Positions 1 through 6,492 of a DNA stretch of 7,888 nucleotides are shown piece after piece (within the stretch, counting starts at the first letter, position 1; every line of letters begins with the position of its first letter). The notes below the pieces were generated by a model. The model was not told where the DNA came from, made no database searches, and saw nothing but the letters and a program-made list of their open reading frames with translations. This DNA is from Caldifarciminota bacterium (lineage in GTDB: Bacteria; Hydrothermota; UBA3073; NMUJ01), in the NCBI GenBank assembly GCA_021158725.1, contig JAGGUB010000121.1:1-7888 (forward strand). Reading direction: 5' to 3'. A program made the position numbers and the translations under genes.

Positions 1-755
1 ATTGCAGCCTCCGCTTTACTGGGTAGTTCAATCGGTACGGTCATCTCCCCTGGGTACAACCTCTGCACCGGTTTGCTTTCCTCAACATAAGCAGCCATCT
101 CACCAATAACTTTTACCCAGCGTTTGCATGGTTGCACTACTATGATGTCCTCATCACGTACAAATGGATTTTGCGTTATATCGCCATACCTCCCGTAATC
201 CATGAGGTTTACAACTAAGCTATCGCCATCCTTCCTTTTGACCACAACCTCAGTAAACGATGCATTTGCCTTTGGGTACGCCATATTAATAGCGTCAAGC
301 ACCCTATGGAGTGGCGTAAGCTTATACTCACCTGGCGCATGTACTTCTCCCACCACATGTACTGATATCGTTCTAACCGTGGAGACAAAAAGACATACCT
401 CCACACCTGGGATTATTTTATTGACACGAAGGCGTACCTCATCCTCCACTGCTTTCAACACCCTATCCTTCACGTATATGGTGTCAACCCAAAATAATCC
501 GCTCAACTCACCCCGTAGGTTACCCAATACAATCACACAGAACCCATTGGGGTTGACCATCAGATTTTGGACATAGTTCACCCTTCCCTTAAGTACGAGT
601 GTCAACACATCACCTGGCCCCAACGTATAAGTATAGGGGTCAACATATGGCACTATTGTGGGTTGATACTCTTTATATCCCTCTGTGTATCCCACCTGGT
701 ATTGAGGTAACCCACTATTCACTAAATTCGCAGTTAATATAAGTGCCACAAACAT
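1..755 (-). CDS. wza: Wza-like polysaccharide export protein (Poly_export + SLBB), 3'-truncated by window edge
   Basis: I translated this partial frame by hand: 251 codons are open from ATG at 755-753 to the window edge. The family forms the outer-membrane/periplasmic channel that exports capsule, O-antigen-like or exopolysaccharide chains. The Poly_export domain starts at about residue 43 (YTLGPGDVL) and runs to about 127, including a V-N-P-N-G-F segment at 67-72. An SLBB domain follows at about 130-208 (SVHVVGEVHAPGEY, then a V-V-K-R strand and D-E-D-I-I-V-V). A second SLBB-like unit begins near 215 (KVIGEM). The N-terminus is hydrophobic (residues 2-12) but has no basic residue and no lipobox Cys; the only cysteines are at 73, 121 and 210. 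The start is fixed by an in-frame TAA at 767-765, with no alternative start codon between it and ATG 755. It has its own strong promoter and no Shine-Dalgarno sequence. Family assignment is firm; the exact polysaccharide is unknown. Confidence 0.9.
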   Translation of the reverse strand, partial: MFVALILTANLVNSGLPQYQVGYTEGYKEYQPTIVPYVDPYTYTLGPGDVLTLVLKGRVNYVQNLMVNPNGFCVIVLGNLRGELSGLFWVDTIYVKDRVLKAVEDEVRLRVNKIIPGVEVCLFVSTVRTISVHVVGEVHAPGEYKLTPLHRVLDAINMAYPKANASFTEVVVKRKDGDSLVVNLMDYGRYGDITQNPFVRDEDIIVVQPCKRWVKVIGEMAAYVEESKPVQRLYPGEMTVPIELPSKAEAA

Positions 756-763
756 ACCATTTA

Positions 764-791
764 ATTATAACATGTAGCCTATTCAGGTCAA
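764..791 (-). promoter_or_regulatory. Strong sigma70-type promoter for the export gene, predicted leaderless
   Basis: Read on the minus strand, -35 TTGACC (791-786) is followed by a 16-nt spacer and a perfect -10 TATAAT (769-764), preceded by TGT to give an extended -10 (TGTTATAAT). The DNA just upstream (about 792-815) is A/T-rich and could serve as an UP element. A start about 7 nt after the -10 would fall near 757, only about two bases before ATG 755, so the mRNA would have essentially no 5' leader. The site lies in the 53-nt gap after the TGA of the GT4 gene (811-809). I see no GC-rich hairpin plus T-run terminator in this gap, so read-through from the upstream operon is also possible. 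The elements are seen directly; promoter activity is inferred. Confidence 0.75.
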
Positions 792-808
792 TCGCTATTT
801 TATTAATT

Positions 809-1924
809 TCATTTATTAGCTGTTATATCTTCGTATATTTTATAGATATACGAAGCTACGTACTTTATGTGAAAACATTGCCCAAATTTCCTTCGCCCAT
901 TTTCACCCAACCTCTTTGACAACGCTACATCATTTAGTAAATAGCGTATAGCGTCTGCAAGTGCTTTTGGGTTACGTGGCGGTACTACCCATCCTGTAAC
1001 ATTATGTTCGTTCACCCACGTTACCCCCGAATACGGTATATCAGTAGATATCACTGGCTTACCGTGATACATAGCCTCCACCTGTACGATACCAAATGCT
1101 TCACTACGTTCAATGGATGGTAACACAAATAGATCACATGCAGCATAGTAGTTACCCAGAGTTTCAGATGGTACGTACCCAAGTAACTTGACCCTACTCT
1201 CTAACTTATGGTATCGGATGAGCCTCTCCAACCTCCTGTAATATGGTCCTATACCAATAATAATGAGATAAGCATCAACATCCCTCATCGCCTGTATGAG
1301 GTACTCAAACCCCTTATAATATACCAATCGTCCCACCGTCAGTATAATAGGTCTATCTCTAAAGGTAGCTTTTATCTTTTCAACCCCTTCCTTGGTTGCC
1401 TCAATACGGTGTGGATCCACCCCTAATGGTATAACGTGCACCTTATCGATAAACCGGTTAAGTAACTGCGACCCCTTAACATAATGTGGAGAGGTTGCTA
1501 TCACAGCACTGGCTTTATCAAGTAGCTTCGTCACCATCCATTCATAAATAGGTGAAAACATCTGTTGACGTACGACATCGCTATGCCAATGTACCACAAT
1601 CGGTATATGTGAGTTATCCAATATGCAGGCGAGCGTCGCCAATGGGTGTGGCAGATGAACATGCAATATCGAGTAGTGTGGTATCAGTGCCTTCAACCAC
1701 CCATATAGGTTAAGTGTTATCGGACATGACAGTATATTGCTTATCCGACCTAACCCATATATAGTGTAAAATGGCGTATGGATGACTCGATCCCTCAAAT
1801 CCTCCCTCACACAGAGTAAATCCACATCAATGGACCTACTAAGGTATTTGAGCAAATCCACAATAAACGTCTCCATACCACCTTTTACTGGTGGGCAGAA
1901 TTTACCTACATGTAGTACCCTCAT
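809..1924 (-). CDS. GT4-family glycosyltransferase, rhamnosyl/mannosyltransferase-like (371 aa)
   Basis: This is a GT-B fold retaining glycosyltransferase that probably adds a sugar from a nucleotide donor to the lipid-linked repeat unit at the cytoplasmic membrane. The N-terminal domain opens with the glycine-rich loop VKGGMETF (13-20). An H-x-H stretch (88-90) and HWHSDVVRQQ (112-121) resemble proteins annotated as rhamnosyl/mannosyltransferases. The C-terminal domain has I-P-L-G-V-D (165-170), the GRLVYYKG donor-domain motif (198-205) and an E-x7-E pair at E275/E283 in SEAFGIVQVEAM. Length is normal for GT4. The gene starts 23 nt inside the end of the GT2 gene, and only a weak AGAAAG precedes ATG 1924, which suggests translational coupling. 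It is the last gene before the export-gene promoter. Rhamnosyl specificity is a guess supported by rmlD in the same locus; a mannosyl or other hexosyl role is equally possible. Confidence 0.88.
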   Translation of the reverse strand: MRVLHVGKFCPPVKGGMETFIVDLLKYLSRSIDVDLLCVREDLRDRVIHTPFYTIYGLGRISNILSCPITLNLYGWLKALIPHYSILHVHLPHPLATLACILDNSHIPIVVHWHSDVVRQQMFSPIYEWMVTKLLDKASAVIATSPHYVKGSQLLNRFIDKVHVIPLGVDPHRIEATKEGVEKIKATFRDRPIILTVGRLVYYKGFEYLIQAMRDVDAYLIIIGIGPYYRRLERLIRYHKLESRVKLLGYVPSETLGNYYAACDLFVLPSIERSEAFGIVQVEAMYHGKPVISTDIPYSGVTWVNEHNVTGWVVPPRNPKALADAIRYLLNDVALSKRLGENGRRKFGQCFHIKYVASYIYKIYEDITANK

Positions 1925-2831
1925 ATGCTTTCTGTCTTTTGGCTTTCAAATACGCAGAACACACAGCCTTCATAAATATGGGGAAACCATCAACCCATAC
2001 CTGTCGTAACATATGCAGTATATCTACGATATTAAGTAACACAAACATTGGCCAATATATATGCTGAAAATGTTTAAAAAAGAAGTAAAATTGGTTAAAA
2101 AAGTAGTAAAAGTGACGCTCCTTTCGGCTGTAACTACGTGTACCACCTGCTGGTAACCCCAAATGCAGGAGCTGTGCTTTACCGTTGTAATATATTTTCC
2201 AGCCCCTCTTCCTGAGCCTTAAGGATATTTCTGTCTCCTCACGTTGACACGACCCCATGAAGTTCTCGTCAAACCCTCCCACTTCAACAACACAATCCTT
2301 CCTCACCGCCATGTTACATCCTATCAATGTATCAACTGGCTTCACTACGTCAGGGATATCAAAATCATGTATCACTGCACCAAATCGGTCAACCTTTATA
2401 GCTGGCAACTCTCCTCGATATTTTACCCTTTTGTATAGGTTTCGCAGAAACACCTTCATGGGGTGCGACAACCGCCTCATATGTGTCACCCGTCCCGCTA
2501 CACCTGCTATATTATCGTCGATCTCAAATGTATGACAAAGTTCCTCAAGCCATCCCACATCCGGTATACGTACATCATCATCTATAAAGACTACCAGCTG
2601 TCCCTTTGCAATACTTATCCCCAGATTACGTGCACGTACCATACTCGGGGTGTCCAACCTTATGTATCGTACATCGCTTGGTGGGTCAACCAATGGCGTA
2701 TCACTCTGGTCAACCACTATTATTTCAAACTCATGTATTGTCTGCTGTCGTCTAACATCCTCGATCACATTCAACAACGCATCATGTCGATTATATGTAA
2801 CTATTATCACTGACACATACGCAGCCATCAC
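1902..2831 (-). CDS. GT2-family glycosyltransferase (309 aa)
   Basis: This is a GT-A fold inverting glycosyltransferase expected to act at the cytoplasmic membrane in repeat-unit assembly. Visible motifs are the N-terminal strand VSVIIVTYNR (6-15), E-I-I-V-V-D-Q-S at 36-43, the metal/nucleotide-binding acidic cluster I-D-D-D (83-86), G-C-N-M-A-V-R (171-177) and the acceptor/catalytic region R-E-E-T-E-I-S-L-R (197-205) with H223 beyond it. Residues 241-260 are extraordinarily aromatic (13 of 20), followed by a hydrophobic segment at about 259-275 that may anchor the protein to the membrane. The start is GTG 2831, giving a 4-nt GTGA overlap with the preceding stop, or ATG 2828, giving a 1-nt TGATG overlap and a protein one residue shorter. 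Neither has a Shine-Dalgarno sequence, so termination-reinitiation is likely. The sugar donor cannot be told from sequence. Confidence 0.87.
   Translation of the reverse strand: MMAAYVSVIIVTYNRHDALLNVIEDVRRQQTIHEFEIIVVDQSDTPLVDPPSDVRYIRLDTPSMVRARNLGISIAKGQLVVFIDDDVRIPDVGWLEELCHTFEIDDNIAGVAGRVTHMRRLSHPMKVFLRNLYKRVKYRGELPAIKVDRFGAVIHDFDIPDVVKPVDTLIGCNMAVRKDCVVEVGGFDENFMGSCQREETEISLRLRKRGWKIYYNGKAQLLHLGLPAGGTRSYSRKERHFYYFFNQFYFFFKHFQHIYWPMFVLLNIVDILHMLRQVWVDGFPIFMKAVCSAYLKAKRQKAYEGTTCR
2052..2111 (-). repeat. 21-bp (7-codon) near-tandem repeat encoding aromatic heptads in the GT2 gene
   Basis: On the plus strand, 2074-2090 and 2095-2111 match at 16 of 17 positions with a 21-bp offset. In the GT2 protein these become consecutive heptads F-Y-Y-F-F-N-Q (241-247) and F-Y-F-F-F-K-H (248-254), with a more diverged third unit F-Q-H-I-Y-W-P (255-261). 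The mRNA carries two T6A runs here. Repeat identity is read directly; origin by local duplication is an inference, since aromatic codons have few alternatives and could converge. Confidence 0.6.
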
Positions 2832-3973
2832 AATCGCATGAGGAAATGCATCAACTTGGGTATCTTAACCCTCCAATCAAGATTACGTTTCGCATATTCA
2901 CGCATCATCAAAGGATGTTCACTTATACTCATCATCCTATTTGCAAACTCCCAAATTCTATCAATATCAACTGGCGATTCGTTAGCTTCAATTTTAAGCC
3001 TAAATTCAAACCCCTTACCAATATCCACATCATTACTGGCATCAACAAACGGTATACCTCTTGCACAATATTCACGTAGCTTGATGGATGCTGTCTCATT
3101 GAATCCACACCTGTGGATACCAAGTGCACCTATCCCCACATGTGCACGATTGAATAACTCATCCAGCTTCCTACCCGGAGGTAAGAAGTTATGAAATACC
3201 ACCCTCCCCTCTAAGCCAAACTTTGCAGTAAGTTTCTTTAACCTCGGCAGCTCGTCACCTTCACCAACAATCTCAAGCATCACCCCGGTTTTATCACTCA
3301 TAGCCATACCCTTCAATAACCTATCCAACCCATGCCAACGTTGTATACTACCGACAAACAATAGTCGCAAAGGATATCGCTCCACCAGTATTTTGCGTAC
3401 TGGGTAACGTTCCACATCTATACCGTTACCTAATACAATTGCAGGTAGCTTACCTCTCACTTTCATCTGATATGAAAGCACCTCATGTGTAACTGCGACC
3501 ATACCGGATAGATATCTACCCAACCGCCTTCCATACATAAACTCCAGCATAGCCTTGCCATAGCTCCCCTGCAGAAGATATTCGTTAACCTCCTTAGTCT
3601 GATGTTCGGTTACAAGTTTGAACCCCCTCGAAGCTAATGCATGAAATACCCTCAGCATATAAGCATCAGGTGGATGGTACCTGAAGTACACAACACCTGG
3701 AGGCATACGATTTAGTAGCCTATCCCTAAGATAATCAGCAACAAACCTACCCACACATAGCTTACCTATATTTAGGTAACCTACAGTTGGGTCGACTGGT
3801 AATCTCACGATATTCACCCCGGGTAAGTCAACATCTCCAATATCAGTGGCAGTGAAATAGAAGAGCGTAGCATTTATACCGTTTCTCCGCATAGCATTAA
3901 GCTGGGCAACTATCTTCTGGCCCACACCTGACCTTATGCTATCATAAACCACAGCTATATAGTATAGTCGCAT
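2828..3973 (-). CDS. GT4-family glycosyltransferase (381 aa from ATG 3973)
   Basis: This is a GT-B fold glycosyltransferase of the repeat-unit assembly set, presumably cytoplasmic and membrane-associated. The N-terminal beta strand and glycine-containing loop follow the chosen start (MRLYYIAVVYDSIRSGVGQK). L-G-N-G-I-D lies at 181-186, the donor-domain V-G-S-I-Q-R-W-H-G-L at 207-216, and G-E-G-D-E at 237-241. An E-x7-E pair (E293, E301) sits within FNETASIKLREYCARGIP, the usual GT4 S-x-K-L-x-E-Y region. ATG 3973 is preferred because the family fold begins right there. An upstream in-frame ATG at 4015 would add 14 residues and lengthen the overlap with the polymerase gene from 19 to 61 nt. No Shine-Dalgarno sequence precedes ATG 3973, so coupling to the upstream gene is likely. 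It is not a close copy of the other GT4 in the window. Donor and linkage are unknown. Confidence 0.85.
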   Translation of the reverse strand: MRLYYIAVVYDSIRSGVGQKIVAQLNAMRRNGINATLFYFTATDIGDVDLPGVNIVRLPVDPTVGYLNIGKLCVGRFVADYLRDRLLNRMPPGVVYFRYHPPDAYMLRVFHALASRGFKLVTEHQTKEVNEYLLQGSYGKAMLEFMYGRRLGRYLSGMVAVTHEVLSYQMKVRGKLPAIVLGNGIDVERYPVRKILVERYPLRLLFVGSIQRWHGLDRLLKGMAMSDKTGVMLEIVGEGDELPRLKKLTAKFGLEGRVVFHNFLPPGRKLDELFNRAHVGIGALGIHRCGFNETASIKLREYCARGIPFVDASNDVDIGKGFEFRLKIEANESPVDIDRIWEFANRMMSISEHPLMMREYAKRNLDWRVKIPKLMHFLMRL

Positions 3974-5244
3974 CTTAACACATTGTATGAAGCACCTAAC
4001 ATCAACCATATCCATGGCGATACGTGCGACCGTACGAACATGACTTCAACCCCAAACACCACCAGTGTCACCAATACCGCTACTTCAAGGTCGTTCCAAA
4101 ACATTTTTCTGGCCGTTTTAACCCCAAGATAGGATATCGCAAATAGTATGCTCAGTATCAAGCCCACAAAAACGAGTACACCATATTCTGCCCAATAGCT
4201 CAAAATATTGTGCATGTACGTACCATATCCATAGGCCTCTACCTCATACAGAAGTTTACCAGTTATAGGACAGGCTTCTATAACCTCATATCCAGCCAAC
4301 AGCTGTACCAATCTCAACCGTAGCGATGGATCACGTATACCTGTTGGAAATGCTATGGCTTTCATTTTGCTCACCACAAACGGCATAAAGCTCTCCCGTA
4401 ATAGATATTCAACAGCAATGTAGGTGATACATACTATAGCTATCGTAAGTATTACAGTGTATGCCCACCGCTTAAACATACACCTCAGATGCATTAGTTC
4501 AACCTTACCACCACGCTCATGTATAGCAGAAAACAAGTTCCTAAATATTACGATAATCGCATACAAGGCTACCCCTAACCCATATGCTAAAAATGCACCA
4601 CGTGAACCTACCATAAACAGACATAGGGCACCTAACAATAGCATAGGTAACTTAAACTGAGCAGGTACAGTGATACCCATTATCAAAAAGATCAACGTCA
4701 AACTATCACTCAATGCCAAGACAGTAAGCTTACCTCCAACACGTTCGATTATACCAAACCGCACAACTACTGCATGCCAAAAGATAAGCACCGAAAGCGA
4801 TAGAACTATCCATACCACTCTACCTGCAGGTTTCGAAACGCTTTCCACAAAATCCATGAATCCGATCGCTCCCGCTATGAACATCACGTAAGGCATGAAA
4901 ATCAAGTTGTAGAAATTGCTCAACGCTTCGCCCACACTATAATATGGGTTAGTTGCAAACAATCGCGGTAGATTACACAGAAACATAATCATCATACCCA
5001 TGAGTGTGCTGAAGGGTAACAAAAAGTGTATGTTACGAAGCTCATTAACCCAAATATTGGCTCTTAAGATCACAGGTAATGCAACCACCAGCAATATAAA
5101 CGCTGTACGTGTCGATGGCTCCAACACACCCGTTTTTATGAACCTACCCCATATGATGAAAGTCTGCAGAAAAGGTATCACCATAAACAACCAGATAAGG
5201 ATAACCGTCCACCTGCGTAAAGAGATAGCACTTACGTTTGACAT
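3955..5244 (-). CDS. wzy: Wzy/O-antigen polymerase (ligase)-family membrane protein (429 aa)
   Basis: This polytopic inner-membrane protein probably polymerises flipped lipid-linked repeat units on the periplasmic side. From ATG 5244 I count about 11-12 hydrophobic segments (roughly 13-32, 48-62, 73-91, 113-131, 143-160, 172-191, 196-213, 218-234, 262-281, 357-374, 388-404 and 411-423). The Wzy_C/WaaL-like signature is visible: G-S-R-G-A-F (213-218), then a large loop with R-L-R-L-V-Q-L-L (309-316) and P-I-T-G (326-329), then H-N-I-L-S-Y-W-A-E-Y-G (345-355) before the final helices. ATG 5244 is chosen because GGGTGG lies 4 nt upstream and the overlap with the flippase gene is only 13 nt. An in-frame ATG at 5322 would add 26 unremarkable residues and overlap by 91 nt. 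An O-antigen ligase of the same superfamily cannot be excluded, but position beside the flippase favours polymerase. Confidence 0.82.
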   Translation of the reverse strand: MSNVSAISLRRWTVILIWLFMVIPFLQTFIIWGRFIKTGVLEPSTRTAFILLVVALPVILRANIWVNELRNIHFLLPFSTLMGMMIMFLCNLPRLFATNPYYSVGEALSNFYNLIFMPYVMFIAGAIGFMDFVESVSKPAGRVVWIVLSLSVLIFWHAVVVRFGIIERVGGKLTVLALSDSLTLIFLIMGITVPAQFKLPMLLLGALCLFMVGSRGAFLAYGLGVALYAIIVIFRNLFSAIHERGGKVELMHLRCMFKRWAYTVILTIAIVCITYIAVEYLLRESFMPFVVSKMKAIAFPTGIRDPSLRLRLVQLLAGYEVIEACPITGKLLYEVEAYGYGTYMHNILSYWAEYGVLVFVGLILSILFAISYLGVKTARKMFWNDLEVAVLVTLVVFGVEVMFVRSHVSPWIWLMLGASYNVLRCDYTI

Positions 5245-6479
5245 CTTGCCACCCGTAATGCCATAACCAGCAACCCTATATATAGCAAAGTTTGTACTCC
5301 AGCGAATAGTCCTAACACCCACACAGTATCTTGACAGAAGTATTTACCCAACAAAAAGCATCCAAACGTCGTGATACATAAACAAAGGTTCCAAACTGTT
5401 GTTATCTCCTGGCGTTGAAATACCTCGAACACAGTAGTTATTGGTACGACGATAAATCTTATCCACCACAATGGTACCAATACACGTGCAAAGATACCCG
5501 CTGTATGCCATTCCGTACCAAACACTACAGCGAAGAATCGTGGTGCAAATATCATCAACAGAGGGAAAGGTATCACCGATAGCAAGCCCACGAACCGCAA
5601 CGTCTCACGTAATGACCTGGTTGCCGTTCCAGTTGCACGCTGCTCCTCAGCTGCACGCTGTAAGAATATACGCCCTATAGTGCTACAAGCAAGTGTAAGT
5701 GGCATACCAATAACACGTTGCCCAAGATAGTAGAATCCAGCTACCTGTGTCCCCCATAGATATGCAAGCAGTATTGATGGGCTTTCACGTGCAACTGTAT
5801 TCAATAATATAGAAGCTGTAGAATATGTGGGAAATTTCCTGTAACGTTTTGCCAACCTTTTTATATCGTGTAGTTTCATCTTAAACCCTATACGTGGATT
5901 GATGAGCCTACGCAAGTACAGCGCAGCAACAAAGTAACCGATTGCCACTCCAATCGGTAATCCTATCACGAATCTACACAATCCGCCTACTGTTTGTGTG
6001 GCCGCGGTTACTGAACTTCGTACCACGTGTGATATCGATAGTTGCTTAATATATTTCTTACGCAATATCATGTAACTGTATGTATTGTATACACCTAACG
6101 AAAATATACCAGCTGGCATCAGATGGATGACAGCATTCGGGAGCTGCCATCGCCTGACAAAAGGTATCACTTTCACCCCCATGAATAGTATCCCCCACAT
6201 TAATAGCATGGTCAGCATCAGTGTGAATATAGAGAGCTGCACAATATTTATCGCCTCCTCATCATCTGCAGGTAACATCACCGCCAACTCATACCTACCC
6301 GTTGCGACAACACCTATAATATTTACGACCGACATGAAGACCGCTAAAGTGCCAAACCCCTCTGGCACATATAGGCGTGTAAGTACAGGTGAGATTCCAA
6401 AACTTATCACCTGCGCCACTAACATACCTACACCAAGTATAAATGTGGAAGTTACAAACCTCCGATCCGGGATTCTCAT
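5232..6479 (-). CDS. wzx: Wzx-type polysaccharide repeat-unit flippase (415 aa)
   Basis: This inner-membrane protein of the MVF/MATE (MOP) exporter superfamily is expected to flip undecaprenyl-linked repeat units to the periplasm. The opening is typical of the family: a first helix at about 13-33, L-Y-V-P-E-G-F-G (36-43), a second helix, then R-Y-E-L-A-V-M-L-P (62-70) with D-D-E-E-A (72-76). A central conserved block reads Y-R-K-F-P-T-Y-S (213-220), L-N-T-V-A-R-E-S-P-S (226-235) and G-F-Y-Y-L-G-Q-R-V (248-256), followed by I-F-L-Q-R-A-A-E (271-278). I estimate about 12 membrane segments, consistent with normal length. The start lies 13 nt after the chain-length gene's stop, and no in-frame start codon or Shine-Dalgarno sequence lies between them. 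Substrate is inferred only from the locus. Confidence 0.9.
   Translation of the reverse strand: MRIPDRRFVTSTFILGVGMLVAQVISFGISPVLTRLYVPEGFGTLAVFMSVVNIIGVVATGRYELAVMLPADDEEAINIVQLSIFTLMLTMLLMWGILFMGVKVIPFVRRWQLPNAVIHLMPAGIFSLGVYNTYSYMILRKKYIKQLSISHVVRSSVTAATQTVGGLCRFVIGLPIGVAIGYFVAALYLRRLINPRIGFKMKLHDIKRLAKRYRKFPTYSTASILLNTVARESPSILLAYLWGTQVAGFYYLGQRVIGMPLTLACSTIGRIFLQRAAEEQRATGTATRSLRETLRFVGLLSVIPFPLLMIFAPRFFAVVFGTEWHTAGIFARVLVPLWWIRFIVVPITTVFEVFQRQEITTVWNLCLCITTFGCFLLGKYFCQDTVWVLGLFAGVQTLLYIGLLVMALRVARCQT
5249..5254 (-). promoter_or_regulatory. Candidate ribosome binding site deciding the polymerase start
   Basis: GGGTGG lies 4 nt before ATG 5244 on the minus strand and inside the end of the flippase frame. 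It is the best Shine-Dalgarno-like run at any of the overlapping junctions and supports the shorter polymerase start over ATG 5322. The match is partial and the spacing short, so support is modest. Confidence 0.35.
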
Positions 6480-6492
6480 ATTAACTTGTGAG

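Noticed and set aside
202..576. 124-codon open frame on the plus strand
   Set aside because: It lies antisense to the well-supported export gene, its translation is low-complexity Ser/Thr-rich with no domain, and no promoter or RBS is seen. It is a shadow frame.
756..808. Possible rho-independent terminator between the GT4 and export genes
   Set aside because: No GC-rich inverted repeat followed by a T-run on the minus strand is present; the gap is accounted for by promoter elements and AT-rich DNA.
1170..1179. 10-nt palindrome GGTACGTACC
   Set aside because: It is within GT4 coding sequence. CGTA/GTAC strings are common across the window, so chance is sufficient.
1878..1894. 5-bp stem with 7-nt loop near the start of the GT4 gene; a 6-bp stem with the identical loop at 6646-6664
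   Set aside because: Both arise from the same Pro-Val-Lys-Gly codons (CCA GTA AAA GGT) in unrelated proteins. The short stems are most simply explained by coding coincidence.
3974..4015. 14-residue N-terminal extension of the central GT4 gene
   Set aside because: It would overlap the polymerase gene by 61 nt and adds residues before the natural first beta strand (MRLYYIAVVY). ATG 3973 fits better.
5245..5322. 26-residue N-terminal extension of the polymerase
   Set aside because: It overlaps the flippase end by 91 nt, has no membrane or domain logic, and the inner ATG 5244 has the better upstream GGGTGG.
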